Assembly: GCA_037074765.1 (NCBI GenBank)
Contig: JBAMDO010000568.1
Coordinates: forward strand, 496,001-560,000
Direction: 5' to 3'
Length of the DNA stretch: 64,000 nt
DNA from: Mansonella perstans
Taxonomy: Eukaryota > Nematoda > Chromadorea > Rhabditida > Onchocercidae
Positions 1-14,506 of this stretch are shown here, one piece after another (the first letter of the stretch is position 1; the number at the start of each line of letters is the position of its first letter). A program made the translations under genes and the position numbers. The notes under the pieces were generated by a model, which saw only the letters and a list, made by a program, of their open reading frames with translations, was not told the DNA's origin and did not search any database.

Positions 1-1144
<1,144 letters not shown>

Positions 1145-4034
1145 CTAAACTGAAACGAACGAGATAACCAAAGCTAAATGTCATATTGATACATGTCATT
1201 TGCATCTTCATTCAGCATTTAAAAAATAGGAACAATATTAGTATTATCGAAATTGATGTGACGCAAGGAGCATACAGATAAATGGCATTTTTACTTTATA
1301 AGATCGCTTTTATCGCATATTATGGTAAAGCAGTCAATTGAAAATGAGAATTTATTGATTACCTCAGTTATTTTAAAACTAACTGGAACTATCTGTTTCA
1401 AAGAAATTATAATAAAACTATCATACTATCGAAATGAGTTAATTTCCACATGACTTTTTCAGTGTATGATTCTCGAATGATTAGATCTGCTAATTCATCT
1501 TTCCCAATTCAAGCAACACGCCCTATTTGACATATTTTTTTTTAACGGAAAATAGGATGAATTTTTCCTCCCCTATCCCCTATTTATAAAGATAAATGAA
1601 AACAGTAGTGCTTTATTAAAGCTAAAGAAAATGATGGATTTGAAAAGATTGGATTGAAAATTTCTTCACTACCTTTCTCTTCTTTCAATAAGCCCCAAGC
1701 AATGCAGCAATTAAATAATGTCAAGTCGTAAAAGGTTTCTCTTATATTCCTTCAGTAACAACTGTACCACTTTTGATCATCTCATTTTTCAATGAGTTGT
1801 ATTGTCGTGACTTACTTTTTATGCACATAAAAAATAAAACATTCAATTTCAAATCTCAACTATCAATCAGAAAATGTTTTTGAATTGAGAAGTGCAAAAA
1901 GCAAATAGCATACGATTTATTACTTATGAACAGTTATATTTCTGACAATCAAGCAATGCTACTTTCAATCAGTTTTTGGTAACTTATAATTGGCATTCAA
2001 AATAACTATTTAATATGAAGTTTTAGAATTATGAAATATTTTCACATAATTTAATAAGAATACTATTAGCTGTTTTATTTTCGAACACGTCATGAACCAT
2101 ACAGAATAAGTTTAAATATTTAACTTATGTCATTAATCCTTCATCTTGTAAAAGATAGCAAATGCTAATACGACAAAGCAATTAATAATGATTTGTTACT
2201 GGAAAGGTTATTAGACCAAAATCACACTTGCTTAAAATTTGAGCCAAAAATAACATACATTTCGTTACAGTAGTTCACAGTCCAGCTCAGTAATAAGAAA
2301 TTTTTGAATTCTATCTTTGCTTATGCTGTGAATACTTAGACATTCAACACAACATGTTAAACCAAGATATAGTCCGAATATTGAATAAAAGTATATTTAA
2401 AAAGTTTGAATATAGCATCCAAGATGATGCCAGTAATGAAATTATTCGGGATAATCCACTTGTAAATGATGCTTCCAATTAATTGAAACCATCCAAATAT
2501 AGCACTTACGAAAACGGGATTGAGGCGATGTAGGATAATGTAAACTTTGCTATAGATGAAAAAAAAATGAAGAAAAAAATTGATATTTAATGATGTAACA
2601 CGAAATAATGAAATAAGATCCTGCAATAAATTGGAAAGAAGCAGAAAGCTTCCGATGAAGATCTTTTTAGCAACTCATTCAGATCCATCGTTGTGAACAC
2701 ATTTATTTTATATTTCACTAATAAGCAAATTATCTTAGCCTGCTAGAAATATTTTCCTCTCTGAAATGCAATTTAAGAATTATGAAAATACTGGTTGATA
2801 CTGTCGCACTGATTTGAGGCGAAGTACTTCTTTTACTTGCACGGGAATTTCAATTCAAAATCATCACATTCAATCTTGCCGTTTGTTTGTTTAGCACAAA
2901 TCACCTTTTGTATAATGCAAGATGACTTCAAAATGAAATGCAAACTCCCAAAGAGCCGACCATTTCGATAATTATAAAATGGAACAAATTTTTTACATTT
3001 AAAATTCAGTAAGTTAATGCAAATAAGATGTAGTCTCAAAACAATAATAGAAAAAGCACAAAAATAAAAACTGCAACTGTAAGGGTAGTTTCAAGTAATC
3101 AGACCCACAAATGAATGTTAATATCGGAGAAACAGACTAAGGTCTACATATATATATAATTTTTAAGTTGAAAATTCATCTATTTTTCTATCTTTCAAGT
3201 GCACAAAATTGGAAGAATGAAAAGACCAAAAAATTGATAAAAACTTATATTATGCGGCTTATGATCATGCCTGAAAAAATCTAGGAAAGAGATTTTTTTT
3301 TCTTTCTCAGAGAGTGACAAGATCATTTTGACTACATATCCAAATAAAAATGAGTTCTTTTAAATATAAAGAAAATACAGTATTTAAATGTAAATGGAAA
3401 TACTAAAATGATGCGAAGAATTCGAGAATAGAAGCATAAACTGAACAGGTCTACCGAACTACGGACTTTCAATCAGCTGTAATGGTTGAAATGACATTTG
3501 TAACAAGTAATCACTCCAAAATTAAGTGCCTTCTTAAATGATAGCATTACCACTGAAAGAGCAACCAGCTTATAAAAAGCAGTACACGTTAAAATTTTCA
3601 GGGGAAAATTGACTGAATATAAAGAAAGGTTTTCATTTCTTCTTTTCTAATTTTTAACTTCTAAGGATTTCAAATTATTCTATAAAATGATTAAATAAAA
3701 TGATTAAAAAACTGACAGAAAATAGTGGTTTTAAATTACGCAGCTGTCATAATTAGCTTGAAAAAATGATGCAGAAAATCAGACTGACCGCTTTAAAATT
3801 AGTGACCAACTGTCTATTTCAGTCCAAGACAGAAATATCTTAGCGATATACTCCCACTGTTTTTAACGAAAACTGAAAATGACTATTCTGAACAAAAAAA
3901 TAACTTAAAAATACTAATATTGATACAATGATGAAAAACTGGAATTTAAGTGGAGGGGAACGTTAAAAATTGGAGGGGAACAGAATGAGATGGATGAACA
4001 CTTTGCAACAACTTACTGAATTGAATTGAAACGA

Positions 4035-4124
4035 AACATACTTACATACATACATACACATACACACATGCATACACATACACAGACATACACACACATA
4101 CACACATACACACATATACACATA
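4035..4124. repeat. ACAT/ACACAT microsatellite
   Basis: About 90 bp of interrupted (ACAT)n and (ACAC)n repeats with G interruptions, in non-coding DNA. Confidence 0.85.
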
Positions 4125-4861
4125 GAATCTCGACGAGACACTAACTTCACAAGTTGTTAAATGGTTGTTGGTTCACTGTGGAATTTCCTCCTGCAGTTCG
4201 AGATGAATATGATCAATGATTATTCCAAAGGGTAGTGAGATTTGTACACTGCCATTTATTTCACTTCTTCTCAAACATATCCCAATCCCAATCGACGAGG
4301 ATTGATTAATCCAAAAGGAGGCTAGCATCGGATAGTTGATGCTAATGCAGTTTCAACTACTTTCAACTGCATTTCACTCCGTTCCTTCATCTCTTTCAAC
4401 AGCTTGCGTAGATGTATATGCGTGCGTGTATATATACGTATTTGAGTATCCGTGTGAATCTTAACTTCATCATAACAAATATTGACTGATTTGGATAAAA
4501 ATTTTGAAGAAATATTGAAATTCTTAACCTTTCACAATTATAAACAAAGCTAAAAGAATGACAATTATTTTGACAATAAATTCAATACAGTAATGTTAGT
4601 TGGAGTGAAATTTAATGATTTATTCGATAGTTAATTGTCATAGCTAAAAACTATTCAATCATAAACTGTATTGTGAATATAAGAGTGCATAATGTAGTCT
4701 TAGAAAAATATTAAGATGACAAGCCTAATTATCAACCATTAAATATCACTTTTCAATTAACAAAACTTTTATTCATTACGCTCATTCATTCATTAATAGC
4801 TTAAACATGCTAGTTTGAAGTGAACAAAGTAGGCGTAAGCAATAATATTTATAAAACTTTT

Positions 4862-4985
4862 GCATACACATATATACATATACAAACACACATACACACA
4901 CACACATACATACACACACATACATACATTCATACATTCATACATACATACATACATACATACATACACAGACAGACACAGACAT
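4862..4985. repeat. ACAT/ACAC microsatellite
   Basis: About 120 bp of (ATAC)n and (AC)n, with a perfect run of CATA repeats in its right half. It is compositionally the same as the array 800 bp to the left. Confidence 0.85.
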
Positions 4986-5331
4986 AGCCTGGAATATATG
5001 ATACATACTTATCAGTGATATATATAAGCAGTTGTTGAAGGAGGAAGAGAAGAAAGGGGAAGGAAGTTAAAATGGTTGCAGCCTGAAAGAAATGAAATCA
5101 ATGAAAAAGATAAGAGAGAGTTCAGAATTATCCTATCTTTCAATCTAACTAGATTATAGCTCTAAGCTTGCACACCTCTTGCAGCATTGCTTACTCTATG
5201 TAATGCTTTTTCCTCATTTAAAAGTAAATGATTCTCGAGTTTGGCCCTATCTTTTGGGTCTTTCTACTTCAGCAATCTCTTAAGCATACATACATTTCAC
5301 CTGGTTTGGAATGACAAAAATGAAACAGCTT

Positions 5332-5422
5332 GTAATTGAGCCAAGATACAACCACCTGTTACAGAGATAATTACAGGGATAATTATGGCTAGTAATTGAG
5401 CCAAGACACGACCACCTGTTAC
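5332..5422. repeat. Pair of 31-bp direct repeats, 60-bp period
   Basis: GTAATTGAGCCAAGATACA continues to ACCACCTGTTAC at 5332-5362 and recurs at 5392-5422 with two or three substitutions. This looks like a local 60-bp tandem duplication. Confidence 0.7.
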
Positions 5423-8400
5423 TTATGGCCCATCATCATAGCAATGATAAAAGAATGTTAGCCACTTCTGGTTTATTTTCAAGATGATGAGGCAAGAGTG
5501 TGACGCTGGAGTTTGATTAACTGAAAAATTATCGCTAAAAAATTAAGGGTCAATAAATTTGAAATTTAGAATCGAAGAAAAATGCTACATATCTGATTTA
5601 ACATACTCGGTTTATTCCAAAAACAATTCTTCAAAAAGGAAGCAAAAGGAGCAGAGTTATTCATAAGAAAAAAGCCACCTTATCAACATGATTTAGATTT
5701 TAGAAAAAACACTCAATATGAGCTGTAGGGTCTAAACAATTTTACTAACTTAGCTTAGTTAAGAACCAAATTTTTACTATGAAAGCAACAAACTACATGA
5801 ATACCATGAAAATATCAGCCTCTTTTATGATTTTTTCCAACTTCAAAACACAAAATTGTTCACTTGTAGATTTTATTCTTGATCTTTCTCTAAATTTCTT
5901 CATTTACGCATTCTTTCATTTTTTTTCATTTAGCTTCTTACTTAGGCCAAACCAAATTTCTGTCTGTAAAAACAGACAACAGTGCATCACTTTCCAAATA
6001 TTGTATTAATAATGCATTCTGTTCAAACTCAACTTTCAGATATTTTACTTTGCTAAGCAATCATCATTATCTGTATCATCCATTAAAATTATTTAATATT
6101 ATTACTGATGTACCCATTAATCTTTCTGTCGTTACCGATAAGATAGCAAATCGTTTGCACCGAATTACTGAGTTTAAAATGATATCATAAAAAGAGATAT
6201 TCTAAAAGTTTGATCTGAATGTTAAATGAAGATGTTACACGACCCATAAATGTAACTTTATGCGACGACACAAGGAAGGAATGGAAATGGAAAAAAAATG
6301 AAACAAAAATCTCAGAAACGACCAAACAATCAACTTTGCCATCATCTGAACAAACTCTAATTTTTGAATATGATTTTTGAAGTATGAATTCACTCCTAAT
6401 TGAGTCAATAGCAACTTGTTTACGAATTCAAATTATTTAGATTTAAAACACCATTGTTCACACTCTAATAGCGCTGAATAATTGAATCGCTTCATTAAAA
6501 ATATTTACATCGGAAATTATCTTTATATTACGAAAGATAATAAATAGTAAAAGTTAATTCTAGCATTCCTATCAAAATATGAACAACTATCAGCAATATA
6601 ATTTATTTTTCAGCTATACAATTTACTCTCCTGCAACTTTCTCTTTTTCTGCAATGACAAAAGTAGCACTTTCTGCGTGACAACTGCTACGTTAAAATCA
6701 ACATTTACAAATAAATAATTTCTAAAACATCTGAATAAAGATAAATAAATACTAATAACTTGTAATGATATAAGCAATGATTAATAAAAAAAAATATGAC
6801 AATGCTGCTACTTTACATTCTTACGCCTAATAATAAAAGAATTAATGGAAATGCTATAATACAATTTAGGTTAATTTCATTAGTGAGAGCTAATGAAAAC
6901 GTAAACGTTTTCACGTTTTCATCTATATTAATAAGAATGTTTTTTGACGGATAAACTTGGTGATACATAGAATGATGTAAAAATCGGCAAATCGTAACAT
7001 TTCAGTTCTCTGACGATTATTATTATAAATATGGAAATCATTGGAAAAATAGAAAACAGAAGTAATTGGCTATGTGTGATATAAAAATAGTAAAGGTAGG
7101 ACGATAAAGCGAGTAAAAGTAGCTACGCATTAGTTCCAATCTATTTCACGAGACTAACAGTGCTGTTTTTCTTGACCACTATATTTTCATCTGTGAATCC
7201 TACAATAAAAAAGCTATTTTCCTGGAGAATTATTTTCACATCAGATCCAGACTTCTTGTCACAGTAAGAATAGTTTGGACAAATAAACACAAAGTGCTTA
7301 GGAATGAATGAGAACGAAACTTGCTATCGTTGATGGATAATGCAGCAAATATTGATGATTCTGCTATTGCTGCTGCTGGAGACAGAAGAGGAGGGAAATG
7401 AGGAGTAATGAGTTCAGGTAGGAATGAATTCTTAATATCTATTGCTATGAGATAGACAGATAGAGAGACCTGGAAAGATGAAACTTTTGCAAATTAATTA
7501 TTTAAGGATAGGAAAGATGAGTTTGATATTCGGATGGATTAGTGGAAAATAGAATAAAATGGAATAAATAATCCATCCAAATCTATTCTCATTGATAAGA
7601 ACTATTCTATTAAAATATCTTAGGTAGATAATTGTTATTATTGATAATATTGATGATAATAATTCTTATCTTGTAACAATGATAACGATCCATTCAATTT
7701 AAAATATTCGTTTTTTTTTTTCATTCTGGATATCCATAATTATTTAATAACATACGAAAAAGACTTTCCAACTCGATCATACATAGCTCTCATTTATGCA
7801 TTTACGATGATTTAATGGTATTAATTGGATATTAATGTTGCTGATAAATAATTTTGATTTTTCTTTCAGGAAATTTCCTTTGTAATAGCAGTAATAAAGT
7901 TTCTTTTTTTAAATTAGTGTTTGAATTTTCCAGGCAGAGAAATGCCAAAACAAAAGGATAAATTGTATTCATCAAAACCAAATCGAAGTCCTTTATACTA
8001 TATTAGCTGTACATATTCATGTCAAAGTATTCACTATTTCAGAGTGATTTCTGTATCACTGATAATAACGGAGTCATCCCTTGAAATTATCCCATTTATC
8101 ATTATGAACAGTGAATATCGTTATCCGATTTGGTTCTTTATCAAACCGAAATTCAGATCCTCTCGAATCTAATTTTATTCACACGATGATATTCGTGATA
8201 TGAACAAACATCAGCAATCGGTCCATAGTGTTAAAACCGGTTTTAGCTCAGATAGGCTTCGAAGAACCAAATAATTTCTAATTTCCTATAATTGGTATTA
8301 TTTATTCGCCGTTCTGATGTGAACTAACATATCGAAACGGGTCAAATTTACATTCACATGGAAACATCCTATTTTTTAATGGCATGGAATCCTTTTATTT

Positions 8401-8743
8401 TAAGGAAGTTGGCAAATACACCACATACCATTAAGGCATTAAATCTCTCGAAAATGGAACTGATGATATCATGGAGCACCCAGGAAAATGATGAAATAGA
8501 CTGTTATTACTAAAATATTGTTACAAACATTCAGAATTCAACAAGATACAGATATAAATGCCTATTTGTAAAAATGAAATCCTTTTTCGAAGTGTGAAAA
8601 TTTATTTCAAGGATGAAAATTCTCGAGTTGAGAGCTGGAACCGTTCGGAGGTAATCACAGAGATTTTCGAGACAGAGTTACTTCTCGCTTAAGAAACTAA
8701 CATACAAAATATTAGTAATATCTGTAATATGTTTATTTCAGTT

Positions 8744-11700
8744 TCAATCAGACGGGTAAAAAGACACGGTAGTTGTGCTTTCGGCTCGTTCATCAAGTAT
8801 CAAAGTAATAGCTGCTAAAAAAGCGGGAGTTGAATTTCTCCCTTCCAGATATTCACGAATTTGTGTCACCCACTGCATCGCATAATCTGTTTCCAATAAA
8901 CTAATCGTTTTTCCATAATCATGCACCTACAAAAACATAACTAATAACTTCTAAGACTTTGATAACTTCGTTATCGATTATGATTTTGGCATTCCAATTT
9001 ATCTGAGTAAATGAAAATTTAAAGCTTTCAATGATTCTGAACGATTCAATATTTGAACCGGTTTTTCATACCTTGAAAAATAAATCTAAAAGGACAGCAC
9101 AAATAAAAAAAATTCGATACAAAGTATTATGAAACATAACCTTAAAGGTGAAATAATTTCCAGGATCAAAGATGCTTTCGACTTGTACCAAATCATCCTC
9201 CTTCATTTTTATTTGTAATCCTGAGAGAGCAGTCACGAAAGCACGATACTTTTTAACCAAATTACTTTGTATTTTTAGAGCTCTTTCCTTCTCTTTCTCT
9301 ACTTTATGTAACTGGAATTGCAAATCTACAATCGAATTTTTTTCAGTGATCATATTTTTTTTATGCATAAATAACAAGATCTTTTGTAAGTCAATTTGAA
9401 ATAACTCCGTAACGTCAATCCCTTAAATTTTTCTAAAAATTTAATTTTTCTATATTAAATTAGTAAAAAAAGATATAATATAGAACTATAATATCAACGA
9501 TTAATCGAATATGGTTTCTATTGACTAGGAAGAATTGTATGTATATGAAGCGGTTTGTTATTCAACTGGAAGAAGCCCAAAAACCTACCTATTCATTTGT
9601 GCGGATGTGAAATAGCCTACAAGCTATCAAACAGTATAAATAATTGTTTATTCACCTGCTATTTGTTTCACCATCTCATTACGTTGTTTTTTCCGCAATG
9701 TAGCAATCAAATCATCGTTATCTTCATTCAGAAATGAAATAGATTCGTTCTAAAAAGCAAAGTCGTACATAAGAAACAAAATAGCACAAAACTGATGTAG
9801 CACAATAATCATAAGAAAAGTAATGTAATTTTGCAGAACTAATAAATTGTGTATTTTATTAATTTACCATTTTGCGCTTTTTATTAGCTTGGAATTCTTT
9901 ATACTCTTCATGAGCTATTTGCAAAGGATTCATCTTCATGTGCAAAATTTTGATAGATAGATCTGGCAATTCTTCCTGAAATGGATGCTTTTTTTTCAAA
10001 TAAATTAAGCTTAAATCTTTATTTAATTTTGTTTTTAACCCCTTTGCTTCAGTGCCAGAAGATCACATGTAATAAAAATTTCCATCCAGAAATAAATAAA
10101 GAAACAGCCGGAAAAAAAACAAAGTAGGTTACACAGTGAAGGACAAGACCAATAACTCTTTATAACACTATTCCTCCCTCAACGTTTAACGAACCATAAA
10201 AAGCACGTCAAATCTGAAAAAAACTTACATATTGAGCAAGTTTTTTCTTCAATTCGCTGATCTCATGTTTATATTTTTTTAAAATTTCCGCATTATTTCG
10301 AATTGTAAATGTATGCTCGCAATCTCCAGCATTTAGTTTCTCTCTCATATTTTCCAAATTCGTCGACCTTCATTCAAAATTATGAGATCTAGATGCTAGT
10401 TTTTTATAAGTCTTTAAAGAAAAGCTTCGTAGACAACAGCAGTAAAACTTAGCAGACAAAAAAAGTTCACTTACAAAATCTCATTGATTTGCAATTGCTC
10501 CTGCAACTTCTGCGACTTCCAATCCAATTCAATCTTCAACTCATCCAATCTAAAAAAGAGCTGTCCCTGTACCATATATAAATTTGTATGCCTTTATTTC
10601 TCCGAATAACGGACTACTGAAAGCTGATATATTTTTTCTATTTGAAGATACTGAAAAAAAAACAACCAACTTCGTCTGACACTTTAGCGTTAAATCAATA
10701 ATTCTACGATTCTCTTCTATCGTTTCACTGTCTGCAGCCATTTTTGATGCAGCTATTTCTTTGATACGTTCATTTTCTTTCTAAAATAAAGAAGGAAGAC
10801 AGAAAATAATTTCTGTTTAATGATATGATAGTTCACTATTTCTTTTTTACCTAGAGTAACATAATACGGTGGGAGAGGGGGGGTATGGTTTTGAACTAAA
10901 TAATAACCTAACTTTCAGTGATAGCGCCAGAATATTTTACCACAGTAAAACTGACTTTTAAAAGTCGCTGATTTAAATTTTTAAAAGTATTAAAAATTCC
11001 TTTCAGATGTATTTCAGGAAAATGTCACAGTAGTTTCTGATGTAAAGAAAATTCAAAAGCATAGCCATTCTTTTTGAAAAAAAAAATACTTGTTCCATAT
11101 TTTTTTAAAAAAAAATATCGATATGGGGAGATAGAGCTATTATGTTCCTGATACCAATATAGCCTACCGACTATCCCTAAAAGTGAGTGCATAAAAACAG
11201 TTTCTTCAAAAAATAATTTCAAATAACATCATAAGCAACTTACAATCAGACATTCATTCATTTCAGTCAGAATAACCAGTCGATTTTCCAAACTCGTTTT
11301 TTGTGCCTCATGCAGTTCAAAGTTTTCCAGCTTATTTCTGTCAATGGTTGGAATGATTTTTTTTTCAATCCAAATTATTTTGTTGATCAATAATAAACAC
11401 CACCAACTCCCTTGAGATTTTACAAAAAAATCCAACAGCTTTGCTCTATTTATAAACAACATTAGAAAAAAAACCTGAGTATGATAATGAAGGAATCATA
11501 ATTAAACGGAAGTGGGAATCAAACCTGGTCAATTTCAACTGTGTGGTCAACAAAAATTTTTCATTCTCCAGTTTCGCGATTTCTTCTGTCAATTTTTCAC
11601 ACCTCTCAGCATCGTTATTTTCATTACCAGCCAGAGGTATTGTAATTACGGGTGGTTCAGCAACAGCTATAAGTCCAGTAAAAATGTATTTTAATTGCAT

Positions 11701-12986
11701 TTCTGAACATTTGTTAAATAAAAAACATTTAATCGAAAAGATATAAACTGACAGCACTTTGTCAGGAAAACGAAACTTAAATATAAAAAGTCAAAAACTT
11801 TGCAACGTGCACTAATGACCAAACCCACATTTAAATTCCATACATTTTTAGCTTTGAACTCATGAACGATTTCGTTACCTGCATTACTTGACTTTTGTAT
11901 CGATCGCAGCATCCAATCATCTGTTTGCGTCTCTGCGTTCACTGTTAACGATTTTGGCTCATCCAAAAATGAAAATGGAGCTTCATATGTTTTCAGAGGA
12001 CCTAAAACATAAAAAAAAAAAACAACTGGAAGGATGCTTCTAACAAATTCTTCTGGTAGTCACTGGTAATAAGTCTGAACAAATTTAAGGAAACTGTAAG
12101 ATCTGTAGAATACACAATACAAAACTGAGAGATTTTGCAAGCATAGTTAGGATAAAACATACCTGCATTATCTTTTAAAAGTGATATTACATTTTCCAAT
12201 TTGCTTTGTTTATCCTGTAAAGGTTTATCTTGTAAATTTCTGAATCAAAAACATTGAGAAGTTCTAAAACATATGAATACTTGATCATCTTCACGTAATC
12301 CTTCAAATATGAAGTTTCAGGAGGCAAAAATGGTTTCCATCCCAATATAATGAACAAGGCAAAAAATTTTACAAAATTCATCTGCATAACCTCATGTTCC
12401 TTTTTCAACAATTGATTCTGCAGATCATCAATTTGCTGTTCGAACGTCTTCCGTATAAACTCTACTTCAGATTGCTTGCTACATAATTCTTCTTTCATTT
12501 TTGCTACAGTTTTCTTCAGAGACTCATTTTGCAAACGATGCTTTTTAACTTCCTCTTCCGCAACACGAATCCGTACGGAAAGATGTCGAACTGAAGCAAA
12601 TATTACAGTAAAGGATAAAATTTAAGCATTATATAAATTATTCAATCTAGATTCAACTATATTGTTTCACTTATTTCATGTTTCTGTAATACCTGCTTCA
12701 GAGTTTCCTCGCCTATAACGCCGACCAAGCAGATCTTCAGGATTACTAGTAATATGTCCTGTTGGACTATGTTCGCGTGCTGCAAATAATCTTAGCGTTA
12801 ATTTTTTATCTCTACAACTTATAGATCTGAGACTTCGTCAATCTATAAAGTTTCACAATGGGCAGAATAAGATTTCCGGAAGAATCAACTTGAAAGTAGG
12901 ATAAAGTGAAGCATAAAACAGATCACATGCAACAACCTGAATAAAGATATGAAATAAACAGCAACTATAATACCTTCATTGAACAT
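8744..12986 (-). CDS. mdf-1: Spindle assembly checkpoint protein MAD1
   Basis: MAD1 recruits and loads MAD2 at unattached kinetochores and sits at the nuclear envelope in interphase. My 14-exon model: 12974-12986, 12693-12779, 12391-12590, 12163-12214, 11879-12001, 11525-11666, 11244-11337, 10683-10780, 10475-10549, 10229-10367, 9868-9975, 9656-9749, 9141-9421 and 8744-8926. All phases join, giving 562 aa. The protein is a long coiled coil. Residues 350-358, KILHMKMNP, fit the MAD2-interaction motif (human KVLHMSLNP). The last about 90 residues (LSGLQIKMKEDD, then SLLETDYAMQW, then STPAFLAAITLIL) match the MAD1 C-terminal RWD-like domain (human LLETEFS and SIPAFLSSLTLEL). The least certain points are the short first exon (MFNEA) and the GTGTCAG donor at 10683. 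The model is shorter than human MAD1 (718 aa), so 5' exons may be missing. A possible AATAAA lies just after the stop. Confidence 0.87.
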
Positions 12987-13022
12987 TATCCAGGCTGACG
13001 CTTTCCTTGGCAGAAATTGTTA

Positions 13023-13083
13023 AACACAGTCAACCTGTCGAGAAGCACAGTCGACCTGTCTAGAAGCACAGTCGACCTGATTT
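13023..13083. repeat. 21-bp motif, three tandem copies, beside MAD1 5' end
   Basis: The unit AGCACAGTCGACCTGTCTAG plus A occurs at 13023-13043 (diverged), 13044-13064 and 13065 onward (the end diverges). Each copy carries a GTCGAC or GTCAAC core. It lies 37-97 bp upstream of the proposed MAD1 ATG, on the promoter side of that minus-strand gene. Confidence 0.75.
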
Positions 13084-13515
13084 AGAATGTTGTGCACAAA
13101 ACACTGAAACAACATAAATAACACAAGGATTAAAAATCATACAGCCATACTAGTATAGGTTAATAATTCAACATAAAAACACAATGCCAACATCAACCAC
13201 TATGCAACCACCTGCGCCTTATCTTATATCAAGCCATTATTTGAATGAATTTATATCAATTACACTGAATGAAAATTACTCTCCCATTCTTTTTGAACTT
13301 CTAATGCTATGCTTGCTTACCTCATTTAAGTACTTTTTTTCATTTCATTTCATATCAGTGACCACTACTGACCAAGCAATAATCACAAATCACTGATTGA
13401 ATAAATCGTAGAGTTAAGCTTTAAAAAATGATAAATGATTCAGAGTTGATTGTTTAACACACAATTGTTTGTTTGATTTTATTTCTTAATCTATCTAAAT
13501 CATTTTGCAAAGCAC

Positions 13516-13740
13516 AAATAATATTTTTACTTAAATCATCATTTTTTGTGATCTTTGCTTAGATAATATTTTTACTTAAATCATCATTTTACGTGATCTT
13601 TGCTTAGATAATATTTTTACTTAAATCATCATTTTACGTGATCTTTGCTTAGATAATATTTTTACTTAAATCATCATTTTTTGTGATCTTTGCTTAGATA
13701 ATATTTTTACTTAAATCATCATTTTACGTGATCTTTACTT
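13516..13740. repeat. 45-bp minisatellite, five copies
   Basis: Five head-to-tail copies of a 45-bp unit starting AGATAATATTTTTACTTAAA and ending GTGATCTTTGCTT, at 13516-13560, 13561-13605, 13606-13650, 13651-13695 and 13696-13740. Copies differ almost only at one site (TTG in copies 1 and 4, ACG in copies 2, 3 and 5), so the array is young. Confidence 0.93.
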
Positions 13741-14506
13741 AGACTGTTACAGATACGGCGTTTTAAATTGAAAATATATTTTTCTCAATTTACCATAAAA
13801 TGACAATAAGGTCAATAATTTTATTTAATTTCTTTTAGCACATTATTTCACATCGACCAAATCAATAGCAATTTACAAAAATTTATGAAAAGAACATAAA
13901 TGCAAATCAAAAACAAAAAAATGTTTACTAATTTCATATATACATGAAGTGAGATGGAATATAATTTCTTACTAATGGAATTCTGATAATTTATTTCGCG
14001 AGGTATAAATATAAGAAATTATTTTAAAATTGATGAAAATTTAATTTTCATCAATTTTATTGATGCCTAAATATTATCTTTTACAGTGCTATTAATATAC
14101 AAATAAATTTTTCTTCTTTTTTATCTTAACAAGAAAATGAAATTAAGGGAATAAATTACAAGAAGAAAATTTAATAAGATTTTACTAAAGAGAATAAATC
14201 TATGAAAATATAAATAGATCAGTGGGCCAGAATTTGTGCCAAAATGTTATGATTTCAAGTTTTTTTCAAGATAAAGAGATTTTTAACTGAAATTTTGCAT
14301 TTTAAAATCCCATCAAGGAATATTTCCTGGAACTTTCTACTAAGAACCTTTAAAATAAGTTTTCGTGAGCAAAGTTATAAACAGCATTTCAAAATTAACA
14401 TTTTTAAACGATTAGCAGATGTTAACAAATATATCCCATGAAACGTGGATCAACCAGTAATGGTATATACACCGGAAATTCTAAGTCAATACGTTTGCTA
14501 CACGTA

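Larger units (their letters stand above)
12987..14506. other. Intergenic region between MAD1 start and patched-related gene 3' end
   Basis: It contains a 21-bp triplicated motif next to the MAD1 start and a 45-bp x5 satellite, plus AT-rich DNA. No supported exon was seen; the plus-strand frame at 13184-13396 has no features of a gene. Confidence 0.5.
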
